DNA from: Amycolatopsis lexingtonensis
GTDB lineage: Bacteria; Actinomycetota; Actinomycetes; Mycobacteriales; Pseudonocardiaceae
DNA: 64,000 nt
Direction of reading: 5' to 3'
Assembly (NCBI RefSeq): GCF_014873755.1
Contig: NZ_JADBEG010000001.1
Location: 126,501-190,500 of the forward strand
In this document: positions 23,576 to 31,805 of the stretch, in pieces
How positions within the stretch are numbered: position 1 is the first letter of the stretch
Layout of the letters: the number at the start of each line of letters is the position of its first letter
Position numbers and translations under genes: made by a program
The notes under the pieces: generated by a model
What the model was told of the DNA's origin: nothing
The model's input: only the letters and a program-made list of their open reading frames with translations
Databases searched by the model: none

Positions 23576-25057
23576 GTGAGCTTGCGGCGGGTGCTCGCGT
23601 TGCCGGGCTGGGCGGAGCACGTCCGGGTGGTCGCCGGCGCGGCCGGGCTCGACCGTCCACTCGCGACGGTTCAGGCCACTTTGGACGCTTCGCGCGTGCC
23701 GGCGGCGGGGGAGCTGACCGTCGTCGTCCGGCCGGTCGCCGGGACGGACTGGCGGATCGACGCCCTCCTGCGCCGCTGTGCCGACGCCGGGGCGGCCGCC
23801 GTGCTGCTGCCCGGCGCCGCTCCGCTCACCGCGTCGCGCCTGCTCGCCGATCGCCTGGCCGTGCCGCTGCTGGGCACGGAAGCCTCGCCGCTGGACCTGC
23901 TCGTCGAAGCCCGGCTGCTGCTCGCGGCACCCGAACTGGACCGCGCCGGCCTGCTGCTGGCCACCCACCGCGCGCTCGGCGACCGGCTGCGGCCGCCCGA
24001 AGAGGTCGTCGCGGTGCTGCGGCGGCTGCTACGGTCCCCGGTCGCGGTGCTGGACGACCGCGGGGCGCCGCTGGCCGGCGAAGTCACCGGGCGCGTCCGG
24101 CTCGACGAGCCGGTTCCGCAGCGCACCGAGCTCGACGACGGCGTGCTGGTGGCCCACCCCGTGCTGCTGCAGCGGCCGGCGCTGTGGCTGGCGGCCGAGC
24201 TGCGGGGGACCGAAGCCGCCCGCGCCGACGTCGTCCCGCCCGCGCTCGCGGTGGCCGCCGGCGTGCTCCAGCGCTGGCTGCTGGCCAACCGGCTGGAGCT
24301 GGAGCGGGACGCGCGGTCGCGCACGGCGTTGCTCGGCGACCTGCTGCGCCTGGACACCGAGCCCGGCGCGGACCTGCGCCGCCGGGTCGCGGACGCCGGG
24401 TGGCGGCTCGGCGGCTGGCACGTCGGGCTGCACATCGGCGTCCCCGCGGCGGTCGACACGGTGGCCCGCACCCAGGACGTGGTGCGGGCGCTGCGGGCGG
24501 AGGACGTCGAGGCGGTGGTCGTCGAGCACGACGACGGCTGGACCGGCTGGGTCACCTTCGACCACGAGCCGACCGCGGCCCGGGTGCGGTCGCTGGCGAC
24601 CCGGCTGCAGGCCGCGCACCGGACGCTCCGCCTGGGCGCGCACATGGGCGTCGGCCGTCCGCACGCGCGCCCGGAAGGCCTCGCGGCGACGCTCGCGGAA
24701 GCCCGCGACGCGGCCCGGCTCGCCGCGACCCGGCCGGAAACCGGGCACTTCCTGCACGTCGACCAGCTCGGCATGGCCCAGCTGCTGCTCGAGTGGACCC
24801 GCACGGACACGTTCGAGCCGGCCGCGCGGGCGCTTATCGCCCCGCTGCTGGACGCCCCGGGCGACCTGGTCCGCACCCTGGCGGCCTACCTGGACGCGGA
24901 GTCGTCGCTCGCCGAGACGGCCACGGTGCTGGGCGTGCACCGCAACACCGTGGCCGCGCGGGTGGCGCGGATTTCGCAGCTGCTCGGCGTGGACCTGTCC
25001 CGCCCGGACGAGAGGCTGGCCCTGCACCTCGCGTCCCGGGCGGTGACGCTCGACTAG
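23576..25057 (+). CDS. PucR-family transcriptional regulator
   Basis: A 493-residue regulator. The N-terminal segment ([30 protein letters not shown]) matches the PucR-type sensory domain, the centre contains a GGDEF-like/CdaR fold region, and the C-terminus has the PucR helix-turn-helix [30 protein letters not shown] (about residues 445-475). PucR proteins usually control purine or other nitrogen catabolism genes, which fits its position after the permease/HyuA/DUF917 set. GTG start with GGAGGG upstream. It overlaps the convergent gene by four bases. Confidence 0.9.
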   Translation: MSLRRVLALPGWAEHVRVVAGAAGLDRPLATVQATLDASRVPAAGELTVVVRPVAGTDWRIDALLRRCADAGAAAVLLPGAAPLTASRLLADRLAVPLLGTEASPLDLLVEARLLLAAPELDRAGLLLATHRALGDRLRPPEEVVAVLRRLLRSPVAVLDDRGAPLAGEVTGRVRLDEPVPQRTELDDGVLVAHPVLLQRPALWLAAELRGTEAARADVVPPALAVAAGVLQRWLLANRLELERDARSRTALLGDLLRLDTEPGADLRRRVADAGWRLGGWHVGLHIGVPAAVDTVARTQDVVRALRAEDVEAVVVEHDDGWTGWVTFDHEPTAARVRSLATRLQAAHRTLRLGAHMGVGRPHARPEGLAATLAEARDAARLAATRPETGHFLHVDQLGMAQLLLEWTRTDTFEPAARALIAPLLDAPGDLVRTLAAYLDAESSLAETATVLGVHRNTVAARVARISQLLGVDLSRPDERLALHLASRAVTLD

Positions 25058-26757
25058 TCATCGTCCCCGCCGCCGGTGACGTTGCCGATGCTGGCCGGCA
25101 CGCCCTTGATCATGTCGACGACGGTCTTGCCCGCCAGGCCCGACTTGCCGAACCACGGGTCGGTCATGACCTTGATGGCCGACTCGAACTTTTCGGCGCC
25201 TTCCTTGCCGAAGAGCTTCCCCAGCTCGTGCACGGAGAAGTTGCTGATCTTGTCGAACTTTTGCATGATCTCGGGCGTCACACCGTCCACTTGGGACAGC
25301 TTGTTCTTGATGACGTCGGTCATCTGATCGGTGAACGGCTTGTGCGGCTTGGGATCCGGGGTCGGAGTCGGGTCCGGTGTGGACGACGAGGGCGCGGGTT
25401 CCGGCTTGGGCTCGGGAGTGGTGTCGGGCTTCGGCTCGGGCTTGGGTTCCGGTGTGGCCGAGGACGGCGCGGGTTCCGGCTTCGGCTCGGGGGTGGTGTC
25501 CGGCTTGGGTTCGGGCTTGGGGTCCGGGGTGGCCGACGATGACGAGGGCGCGGGTTCCGGTTTCGGTTCGGGCTTGGGCTCGGGAGTGGTGTCGGGCTTC
25601 GGCTCGGGCTTGGGTTCCGGTGTGGCCGACGACGGCGCGGGTTCGGGCTTCGGGTCCGGTTTCGGTTCCGGTGTGGTGTCCGGCTTGGGCTCGGGCTTGG
25701 GTTCCGGCGTGGCCGAGGACGGTGTGGTCTCGGGCTTCGGCTCGGGCTTGGGTTCCGGTGTGGTGTCCGGCTTGGGCTCGGGCTTGGGCTCCGGCGTGGC
25801 CGACGACGGCGCGGGTTCCGGCTTCGGCTCAGGTTTGGGGTCCGGCTTGGGCTCGGGTTTGGGCTCCGGTTTCGGCTCCGGCGTCGCCGAAGACGGCTTG
25901 GGCTCGGGCTTCGGGTCCGGCTTCGGCGCCGGGGTGGGGTCCGGCTTCGGGGTGGGCGTCGGGGTGAGGCTGCTCGACGGGGGCTTGACGGCCGCCAGGT
26001 CGTCGCCCGCCTTGCCCATCTTCGTCAACGCCTGCAGCAGGTCGCCGAGCTTCTTGGCGAGCTGGGCCAGCTTCGCGCCGATCTTGCCGAGCGCCGTGGC
26101 CACCGTGCCGATGGTCGTGCCGATGAAGATGGCGATCGACGCGCCGAACGTCACCGGGGCCAGTGCCGCCGCGATCAGGGCGCCCTTGATGATCGTCGCG
26201 AGGAGCATCGCGATCAGGTCGCGGAGGATGCCGCGGAAGGCGCCGACGATGCCGCCCGCGATCTTCATGTTCTTGCCGGCCTGGTCGAGGTACCAGCCGA
26301 GGGAACCGAGCTGCTCGGTGACCGCGTCCATGTCCTTCTTGAACTGGTCCGCGGCGTTGCCGCTCCACTCCTTCAGCAGCGTGTCGAGCGCCTGCTGGTG
26401 CTGCGCCGACCACTCCTCGAGCTTCTTCTTCTCCGCGGTAAGCGCTTCACTGGCCGCCGCGATGCCGATCGGGTCGCCCATCAGGATGTCCAGCGGCCAG
26501 CGCAGGATCGTGATGTGCTCGATGAGCCAGCCGATCCCGGCCGTGAGCAGGCTGCCGATCGGGTCGAGCACGAGGCCGATCGTCTCCAGCGCCATGCCCG
26601 CCGAGCCGATGCCGATCGCGACCTTGTCGTTTTCCTTGACGGCCTTGTCGAGGCCGATCGCCGCTTCGAAGAAGCCCGCGCCGGCCGACGCGTTGTCGCT
26701 GTTGAACAGTTCGGAGCCGTGGAGGCTGACGTCCTTGCCCTGGTAGTCGTCGCCCAC
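25054..26757 (-). CDS. Large WXG-type protein with Pro/Glu/Lys repeat region
   Basis: A 567-residue protein in three parts. Residues 1-255 are helical with WSGNAADQF, the W-x-G turn of ESX-type proteins, near residue 142, plus a hydrophobic stretch ([43 protein letters not shown]) that could span a membrane. Residues about 258-472 are low-complexity repeats of [16 protein letters not shown] capped by PAPSSATP. The last 95 residues form a distinct C-terminal domain ([30 protein letters not shown]). No signal peptide. GTG start overlapping the upstream stop by one base. Possibly a type VII secreted or surface protein; function unknown. Confidence 0.75.
   Translation of the reverse strand: MGDDYQGKDVSLHGSELFNSDNASAGAGFFEAAIGLDKAVKENDKVAIGIGSAGMALETIGLVLDPIGSLLTAGIGWLIEHITILRWPLDILMGDPIGIAAASEALTAEKKKLEEWSAQHQQALDTLLKEWSGNAADQFKKDMDAVTEQLGSLGWYLDQAGKNMKIAGGIVGAFRGILRDLIAMLLATIIKGALIAAALAPVTFGASIAIFIGTTIGTVATALGKIGAKLAQLAKKLGDLLQALTKMGKAGDDLAAVKPPSSSLTPTPTPKPDPTPAPKPDPKPEPKPSSATPEPKPEPKPEPKPDPKPEPKPEPAPSSATPEPKPEPKPDTTPEPKPEPKPETTPSSATPEPKPEPKPDTTPEPKPDPKPEPAPSSATPEPKPEPKPDTTPEPKPEPKPEPAPSSSSATPDPKPEPKPDTTPEPKPEPAPSSATPEPKPEPKPDTTPEPKPEPAPSSSTPDPTPTPDPKPHKPFTDQMTDVIKNKLSQVDGVTPEIMQKFDKISNFSVHELGKLFGKEGAEKFESAIKVMTDPWFGKSGLAGKTVVDMIKGVPASIGNVTGGGDDD
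25340..25985 (-). repeat. Coding tandem repeats (Pro/Glu/Lys-rich)
   Basis: Within the large WXG-type gene, about seven imperfect copies of a unit near 29 codons recur, each ending P-S-S-A-T-P or a variant. Unit lengths differ (some lack the second EPKP block), as expected for slippage or recombination between repeats, so copy number probably varies between strains. Confidence 0.85.
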
Positions 26758-27071
26758 TAGTCGAACCTCACGATCGAGTTCACGGCGTCCTCTTCACCCG
26801 ACTGGTAGCGCTTCGCGGCCTCGGTGACCTTGTCGGCGAACTCGCCGATGGTCTTCGAGTAGGCGTCGAACTGGTGCCGTGCCTTGTCCGTCCAGGTGCT
26901 CGCGCCCGCGGCCATCAGCTGGCACGCCGGGTTGATGCCGAACATGCCGGGGTCGCAGACCATGCCGCCGACGAGGTCCGACGTGCTCTTCAGGTTGCTC
27001 TGCAGCTCGTCCAGGTGCTTGCCGAAGTTGGCCAGGGGCTCCGAAGAGACCTTGAAGCCGCCGCCGCTCAC
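26757..27071 (-). CDS. Small WXG100/ESX-type protein
   Basis: A 104-residue two-helix protein: [30 protein letters not shown], a turn region with [18 protein letters not shown], then [41 protein letters not shown]. Length and helix pattern match WXG100-like proteins, although the turn lacks a canonical W-x-G. The GTG start overlaps the YbaB-like gene's stop as GTGA, so it is translated together with its neighbours. Confidence 0.75.
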   Translation of the reverse strand: MSGGGFKVSSEPLANFGKHLDELQSNLKSTSDLVGGMVCDPGMFGINPACQLMAAGASTWTDKARHQFDAYSKTIGEFADKVTEAAKRYQSGEEDAVNSIVRFD

Positions 27072-27583
27072 CAGGGGTTCGATTCGTCGTCGAGGTGGTC
27101 GTCGGCCGGGGGACGGCGACGCGGGGCGGACGGCGGTGCGGGCGGGGCGGCCGGGCGCGGCGGCGCGGGCGGCGGGGTCCGCTCGGGCTCGGCCGCGTTC
27201 TCGGGCGCCGCGAAGTCGCCGTCCGGCGGCGGGTCGGGCGGCAGGAAGGACCGGACCATGTCGGTCGACTCGCCGTCGCCGTTGATGGTGGCGAAGGAGT
27301 CGGCGACGGCGCGGGCGGTCTGGCGCTGGGCGTCGCGCACCGCGCCCATGATCGCCTTCGTCAGCCGCGCCGGGCCCAGTTCGCACGCGCGGTGCCCGAG
27401 CTCGAGGTTCGTCAGGGCGCCGTTCGGGGCGAGCGTCACGGTGACCGCGCCGTCCCGGGTGCGGACCGTGGCCCCGGCCGCGGAAATCGCTTCGTTCAGC
27501 GCCGCGGCCTTCGACTGCATTTCCCGGACCTGCCGCTCGAGCAGCAGCTGGAAGTCTTCACCTGGCCCCAAGTTCGGTTGCAC
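27068..27583 (-). CDS. YbaB/EbfC-like protein with Pro-rich tail
   Basis: A 171-residue protein. The N-terminal 100 residues match the YbaB/EbfC fold (VREMQSKAAALNEAISAAGATVRTRDGAVTVTLAPNGALTNLELG). YbaB proteins bind DNA, but in actinobacteria such copies often sit beside ESX-type genes and their role there is unclear. The C-terminal third is Pro/Arg-rich and disordered. The GTG at 27583 is chosen because GAGGAG lies eight bases upstream and homology starts there. It is first of three overlapping genes. Confidence 0.8.
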   Translation of the reverse strand: MQPNLGPGEDFQLLLERQVREMQSKAAALNEAISAAGATVRTRDGAVTVTLAPNGALTNLELGHRACELGPARLTKAIMGAVRDAQRQTARAVADSFATINGDGESTDMVRSFLPPDPPPDGDFAAPENAAEPERTPPPAPPRPAAPPAPPSAPRRRPPADDHLDDESNPW

Positions 27584-27760
27584 GAATTCGACTCCTCGAG
27601 GAAGGGGTGCGGGCCGGCGCCCTTGATCCGGCCAGGCTAGCGCACACCGGACGTTCATCCGGTGCTAGCCGGGGATATGCCTGGATGACTCCCCGAAGTT
27701 GCCCGCGAATGCCCCCGATCGGGTTGACCCGGACCGCGCTCCGGGTTGCACGATCGAGTC

Positions 27761-28777
27761 ATGACCGAACTGGACGACTACCGGCCGCTGGGCCGTTCCG
27801 GGCTGCGCGTCTCGCCGCTGGCGCTGGGCACGCTGACCTTCGGCACCGGCCCGCTCTGCGCCGATGACGACACCGCCCGCAAGGTCTTCCGCGCCTACAC
27901 CGAGCGCGGTGGCAACTTCGTCGACACCGCCGACAACTACAGCGCCGGCCGCAGCGAGGAACTGGTCGGCGAGTTCCTCCGCGACGTCGTTCGCGACGAC
28001 GTCGTGCTCGCGACCAAGTACTCCGGCCCCGACTTCCGCGACGGACGGCCGCACTCCGACCCGCGCCGCCGCAGCAACGGCCGCAAGAACATGGTCGCCT
28101 CGCTGGAAGCGTCGCTGCGCCGGCTCGGCGTCGACCACGTCGACCTGTACTGGCTGCACATCTGGGACGGCTGCACCCCGGCCGAAGAGGTCGTGGCGGC
28201 GTTCGACGACCTCGTGCGCGCCGGCAAGATCCGCGCGGCCGGCCTCAGCGACGTCCCGGCGTGGTACGCGACGAAGGCCGCGATGCTCGGCGGGCCGCCG
28301 GTGACGGCGCTGCAGCTGGAGTACTCCCTGATCGAGCGCGCGATCGAGGCCGAGTTCGTGCCGCTGGCGCGGGAGTTCGGCATCGCCGTCCAGCCGTGGG
28401 GCGCGATCGGCGGCGGCTTCCTCACCGGCAAGTACACCCGCGACGGCGACGGCACCGGCCGGCTCGCCGTCCCGGGCGACGCCGGTTTCCGCGCCCTGCC
28501 CGAGACCCGCTGGGCGGTGCTGGACGCGGTCCGCGCGCTCGCGGCCGAGGTCGGCGCGACCCCGGCCCAGGTGGCGCTGCACTGGGTGACGCGCCGCCCG
28601 TCGATGCCCGCCCCGCTGATCGGCGCGCGGTCACCCGAGCAGCTGGCCGAAACCCTGGGCGCGCTGACGCTCGAGGTGACCGACGCCCAGCTCGACCGGC
28701 TGACCGAGGTGAGCGCGCCGGAACTGCCGTTCCCGCACGGCATCCTGGCCCGGCTCAACGCCGGCCTGCCGGGTTGA
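27761..28777 (+). CDS. Aldo/keto reductase
   Basis: A 338-residue (alpha/beta)8-barrel aldo/keto reductase. The catalytic set is visible: Asp and Tyr in FVDTADNYSAG, Lys in VLATKYSGP and His in DLYWLHIWDG. The NADPH-binding region near the C-terminus includes PLIGARSPEQLAETLGAL. It resembles the general-stress/sugar-reductase group. The ATG at 27761 is preferred over 27746 by homology. It is divergent from the YbaB cluster and has no obvious operon partner. Confidence 0.88.
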   Translation: MTELDDYRPLGRSGLRVSPLALGTLTFGTGPLCADDDTARKVFRAYTERGGNFVDTADNYSAGRSEELVGEFLRDVVRDDVVLATKYSGPDFRDGRPHSDPRRRSNGRKNMVASLEASLRRLGVDHVDLYWLHIWDGCTPAEEVVAAFDDLVRAGKIRAAGLSDVPAWYATKAAMLGGPPVTALQLEYSLIERAIEAEFVPLAREFGIAVQPWGAIGGGFLTGKYTRDGDGTGRLAVPGDAGFRALPETRWAVLDAVRALAAEVGATPAQVALHWVTRRPSMPAPLIGARSPEQLAETLGALTLEVTDAQLDRLTEVSAPELPFPHGILARLNAGLPG

Positions 28778-28824
28778 GATCGCGCGTCGCATGCCCGGCC
28801 GGCGGCGAACTTAGGCGCGTTGCG

Positions 28825-29289
28825 CTAGCCGCGGCCGTGGTGGCCGTCGTCGGCGACTGTTTCGGCGTGCGGCTCGCCGTCGCGGCAGGACACGAGCACC
28901 ACGTTCTCGGTCCCGTCGTTCTTGAACTTCACCGACGCGGTGGCGGCCGGGCCGCGGGCGACGTCGTCGGCGCGGAAGCCGGGCGCCGGGCTCCACGACA
29001 GCAGCTCGACCCGGTTCTCGGTGCACTTCGCGACGAGGCTGCCGCCGGGGACGGTCAGGCCACGCGGTTCCGGTGCGCCCGGCGAGGTCGTCGTGGCCGG
29101 CGGGACCGGTGCGGAGGTGCTCGCGGGCAGCGTTTGCAGGGCGCGGGCCACGTCGTCGGCCGAGAGCGGCTGGTTCTGGGGGCCGAGGATGCCCGCGCCG
29201 ACGACGTCGAGGGCCACCGTGCCGACGCCCGCGGTCGCGGCGGCGGCCAGCAGCCAGCCCGCCGCTATCAGCACCCCACGCCGCTTCAT
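28825..29289 (-). CDS. Membrane-anchored or secreted protein with His-rich C-terminus
   Basis: A 154-residue protein with an N-terminal hydrophobic signal or anchor (RRGVLIAAGWLLAAAATAGVGTVALDVVGAG), a Ser/Thr/Pro linker, and a small outer domain containing Cys residues in VAKCTENRVELLSW and VLVSCRDGEPH, which may form a disulfide. It ends AETVADDGHHGRG. I do not recognise the family. It is divergent from the response regulator, sharing a promoter region with direct repeats, and so is likely controlled by that two-component system. Confidence 0.65.
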   Translation of the reverse strand: MKRRGVLIAAGWLLAAAATAGVGTVALDVVGAGILGPQNQPLSADDVARALQTLPASTSAPVPPATTTSPGAPEPRGLTVPGGSLVAKCTENRVELLSWSPAPGFRADDVARGPAATASVKFKNDGTENVVLVSCRDGEPHAETVADDGHHGRG

Positions 29290-29312
29290 CCGTCCACTGT
29301 GCCATCCGGGCG

Positions 29313-29345
29313 GGTTAAAGCGCGGCTAAGCCGCCCTTAGCGTTC
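29313..29345. promoter_or_regulatory. 11-base direct repeats, probable response-regulator site
   Basis: GGTTAAAGCGC (29313-29323) and GGCTAAGCCGC (29324-29334) are adjacent 11-base repeats, followed by CCTTAGCGTTC. OmpR-type regulators bind such tandem 11-base repeats. The site lies between the divergent secreted-protein gene and the response regulator gene. A related pair occurs at 31334-31350 before the second secreted-protein gene. Confidence 0.55.
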
Positions 29346-29390
29346 GCCTGGAGCCCGGCGAAGCGGCTTCGCGTGTGTAGCCTCCCGAAG

Positions 29391-30080
29391 ATGGCGACCG
29401 TGCTGCTCGTCGAGGACGACCCGACCATCCGCACGGCCGTGCTGCGCGCGCTGACCGAACGCGGGCACGCCGTGACGTCCGCGCCGACCGCGATGGCCGG
29501 GCTCCAGGCCGCCGTCACCGACCGGCCCGACGTCGTGCTGCTCGACCTGGGCCTGCCCGACCTCGACGGCCGCGAGGTGCTGCGGATGGTCCGGGCGGTC
29601 AGCGCCGTGCCGATCATCGTGGTCACCGCCCGCGGCGCCGAGGAGGAGATCGTCCGGCTGCTCGACGCGGGCGCCGACGACTACGTGGTCAAGCCCTTCG
29701 GCGGTGCCCAGCTCGACGCCCGGATCCGCGCCGTGCTGCGGCGCAGCGAGCCGGAGGAGCCGACGGCGCCGGTGGTGGTCGGCGGCTTGAGCGTGGACGC
29801 GCGGACCCGGCAGGCGTTCCTCGAGGGCGAACCGCTCGACCTCACCCCGCGCGAATTCGACCTCCTGCACTACCTCGCGAGCCGGGCGGGGACCGTGGTG
29901 AGCAAGCGCGAACTGCTCACCGACGTCTGGAAGCTGCCCTACGCCGGCGCCGACAAGACCGTCGACGTCCACCTTTCGTGGCTGCGGCGCAAGCTCGGCG
30001 AGACCGCGCAGGAACCGCGGTACCTGCACACCGTGCGGCGGGTCGGCGTCCGGCTGGCCGAGCCGGGGGCCGGCGCGTGA
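29391..30080 (+). CDS. OmpR/PhoB-family response regulator
   Basis: A 229-residue response regulator. The receiver domain has the acidic pair in LLVEDD, the phospho-acceptor Asp in VVLLDLGLPDLDG (about residue 51), and the conserved Lys in YVVKPFGG. The C-terminal winged helix includes DLTPREFDLLHYLASRAGTVVSKRELL and VDVHLSWLRRKLGE. The histidine kinase gene overlaps its stop as GTGA. ATG at 29391 is chosen because the receiver begins MATVLLVEDD. Confidence 0.95.
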   Translation: MATVLLVEDDPTIRTAVLRALTERGHAVTSAPTAMAGLQAAVTDRPDVVLLDLGLPDLDGREVLRMVRAVSAVPIIVVTARGAEEEIVRLLDAGADDYVVKPFGGAQLDARIRAVLRRSEPEEPTAPVVVGGLSVDARTRQAFLEGEPLDLTPREFDLLHYLASRAGTVVSKRELLTDVWKLPYAGADKTVDVHLSWLRRKLGETAQEPRYLHTVRRVGVRLAEPGAGA

Positions 30081-31348
30081 GGAAGCGGCTCGCCGTTCTC
30101 GTCGCCGCCGCGATGAGCCTGGTGCTGGTGGCGTTCCTGGTGCCGCTGGCGATCCTGCTGAAGTCGGTCACCGCGGACCGCGCGGTCACGGCCGCCACGG
30201 CGAAGGCCCAGTCGCTCACGTCGCTGGTGGCGACGGCGAGCACCGCGGCGCTGAGGCCGGCGGTCGACCAGCTCAACACGGCCGCGGGCCACCCGGTGAC
30301 CGTGTTCCTGCCCGACGGCACGGTGCTCGGCGCGCCCGGCCCGCGCACGCCCGGGGTCACGCTGGCCGCGGCCCAGGGCAGCAGCCTGACCGTCGAAGGT
30401 GACGACGGCCGGGAGATCCTGGTCGCCGTCCAGGGACTGCCGCGGGGGACCGCGGTCGTGCGGGCCTTTGTGGACCGGGCGGAGCTGACCCGCGGACTGG
30501 GCGCGGCCTGGCTGGTCCTGGCCGGGCTGGGGGTGCTGCTGCTGGCGCTCGGGGTGTTCGTCGCCGACCGGCTGGCGCGTTCGATCGTGCGCCCGGTCCA
30601 CGAGCTCGCGGCGGTTTCGCGCCGGCTCGCCGACGGCGACCTCGACGCCCGCGCGCGGCCCGGCGGCCCGGGGGAGGTGCGGTCGGTCGCGGCCGCGTTG
30701 AACCTCCTGGCCGCCCGGATCCGCGACCTGGTCCGGCAGGAACGCGAAGCGGTGGCCGATATCTCGCACCGCCTGCGGACGCCGTTGACCGTGCTGCGGC
30801 TGGACGCCGAGACGCTGCGCGACCCCGAGGAAGCGGACCGGATCACCGGCCACGCCGAAAGCCTGGAGCGCCAGGTGACCGCGCTCATCGACCAGGCGCG
30901 GGCGCGGGACGCGGCGCCGGGGGCGTGCGACGCGGCGCTGGTCGTCCGCGAACGGGCGGACTTCTGGGCGGTGCTGGCCCAGGACCAGGAGCGCGCGGTG
31001 ACGGTGGCGGTCGACCCGGGGCCACTGCCGGTGGCGGTCGGGGAGCCCGAGCTGGCGGCGTGCCTGGACGCGTTGCTGGGCAACGTTTTCGCGCACACCC
31101 CCGAGGGAACGGCCTATGCGATCCGGCTGTCGGCGACGCCCGCGGGCGCCCGCCTGGAGGTCTCGGACGAGGGCCCGGGCTTCGACGAGGTCCCGCGCGG
31201 CGAGAGCGGCGCCGGCTCGACCGGGCTCGGGCTCGACATCGCCCGCCAGACGGCGCGCGCGTCCGGCGGCACGTTCAGCGTGACCCGCGCGCGGCCGCAC
31301 GGCGCCCGGATCGCGCTGGAGCTCGGTGCGGCGTTAGGGATGCCTTAA
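30077..31348 (+). CDS. Sensor histidine kinase
   Basis: A 423-residue membrane kinase. Two transmembrane helices (about residues 7-27 and 140-165) bracket a small extracytoplasmic sensor (about 110 residues, without Cys or His clusters). HAMP follows (RLARSIVRPVHELAAVSRRLADGDLDARA), then the H box ADISHRLRTPLTVLRLDAE, N box CLDALLGNVFAHTP and glycine boxes VSDEGPGFD and STGLGLDIARQ. It is translationally coupled to the regulator. The signal is unknown; the neighbours suggest envelope or metal status. Confidence 0.93.
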   Translation: MRKRLAVLVAAAMSLVLVAFLVPLAILLKSVTADRAVTAATAKAQSLTSLVATASTAALRPAVDQLNTAAGHPVTVFLPDGTVLGAPGPRTPGVTLAAAQGSSLTVEGDDGREILVAVQGLPRGTAVVRAFVDRAELTRGLGAAWLVLAGLGVLLLALGVFVADRLARSIVRPVHELAAVSRRLADGDLDARARPGGPGEVRSVAAALNLLAARIRDLVRQEREAVADISHRLRTPLTVLRLDAETLRDPEEADRITGHAESLERQVTALIDQARARDAAPGACDAALVVRERADFWAVLAQDQERAVTVAVDPGPLPVAVGEPELAACLDALLGNVFAHTPEGTAYAIRLSATPAGARLEVSDEGPGFDEVPRGESGAGSTGLGLDIARQTARASGGTFSVTRARPHGARIALELGAALGMP

Positions 31349-31390
31349 GGTGCGGGCAGCGCGCCGCTAGCGTCCGGTGCGTGAAGCTCT

Positions 31391-31411
31391 TTTCGTTGAC
31401 AGGAAACGAAA
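31391..31411. promoter_or_regulatory. Inverted repeat overlapping the leader of the His/Asp-rich secreted protein
   Basis: TTTCGTT (31391-31397) and AACGAAA (31405-31411) are perfect arms with a 7-base spacer, ending 9 bases before the ATG and overlapping the ribosome-binding site. It could be an operator or an mRNA hairpin that hides the start. Confidence 0.45.
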
Positions 31412-31420
31412 GGAACGCAC

Positions 31421-31744
31421 ATGCGCAAGATCCTGGTGATCGCCGCGGCCGGTGCCGCGCTCGCGGTGGGCGGCACGACGGCGGCCTTGGCCCAGTCCGG
31501 TGCCGACGACGGGCGTCCCACGACCACCAGCCCGTCAGCGGTGGCGTCGATGACCTCGACTTCCGCGACCACCACAGAATCCCGGCCCGCACCGAGCACG
31601 TACCCGACCCGCGCGCACGACTTGGGCGACGACCACGGCGGGCGGACCGCTGAGCCCGGCGACGATCGCGGCCGGGGCGCGGAAGCGGGTGACGACCACG
31701 GTGGTCACGGCGACGACCACGGGCGCCACGGCCGCGACCACTGA
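31421..31744 (+). CDS. Secreted small protein with His/Asp/Gly-rich tail
   Basis: A 107-residue exported protein. A signal peptide (MRKILVIAAAGAALAVGGTTAALAQ) is followed by a Ser/Thr/Pro-rich disordered segment and a C-terminal 40 residues composed almost wholly of Asp, His, Gly and Arg (GDDHGGHGDDHGRHGRDH at the end). Such composition suggests metal binding, for example Zn, Ni or Cu, but no folded domain is visible. It follows the kinase gene by 72 bases and has its own leader with repeats, so it may be a target of the two-component system. Confidence 0.7.
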   Translation: MRKILVIAAAGAALAVGGTTAALAQSGADDGRPTTTSPSAVASMTSTSATTTESRPAPSTYPTRAHDLGDDHGGRTAEPGDDRGRGAEAGDDHGGHGDDHGRHGRDH

Positions 31745-31752
31745 CCCGAATA

Positions 31753-31793
31753 CGCGCGCCCGGCCGGTCCACAGTGGACCGGCCGGGCGCGCG
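31753..31793. terminator. Strong bidirectional hairpin between convergent genes
   Basis: Arms of 19 bases (31753-31771 and 31775-31793) are exact reverse complements around CAG. It lies between the convergent secreted-protein and GH15 genes and should end transcription from both sides. Confidence 0.8.
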
Positions 31794-31805
31794 TCCGCGA
31801 AACCC

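Noticed and set aside
16610..25057. Classical allantoin/urate degradation cluster
   Set aside because: No allantoinase, ureidoglycolate or urate oxidase gene is present; only permease and PucR overlap with such clusters.
25340..25985. Tandem repeats that at first sight resemble a repeat array
   Set aside because: They are codon-phased Pro/Glu/Lys repeats inside a gene, with no unique spacers, so not CRISPR. No CRISPR array was seen in the window.
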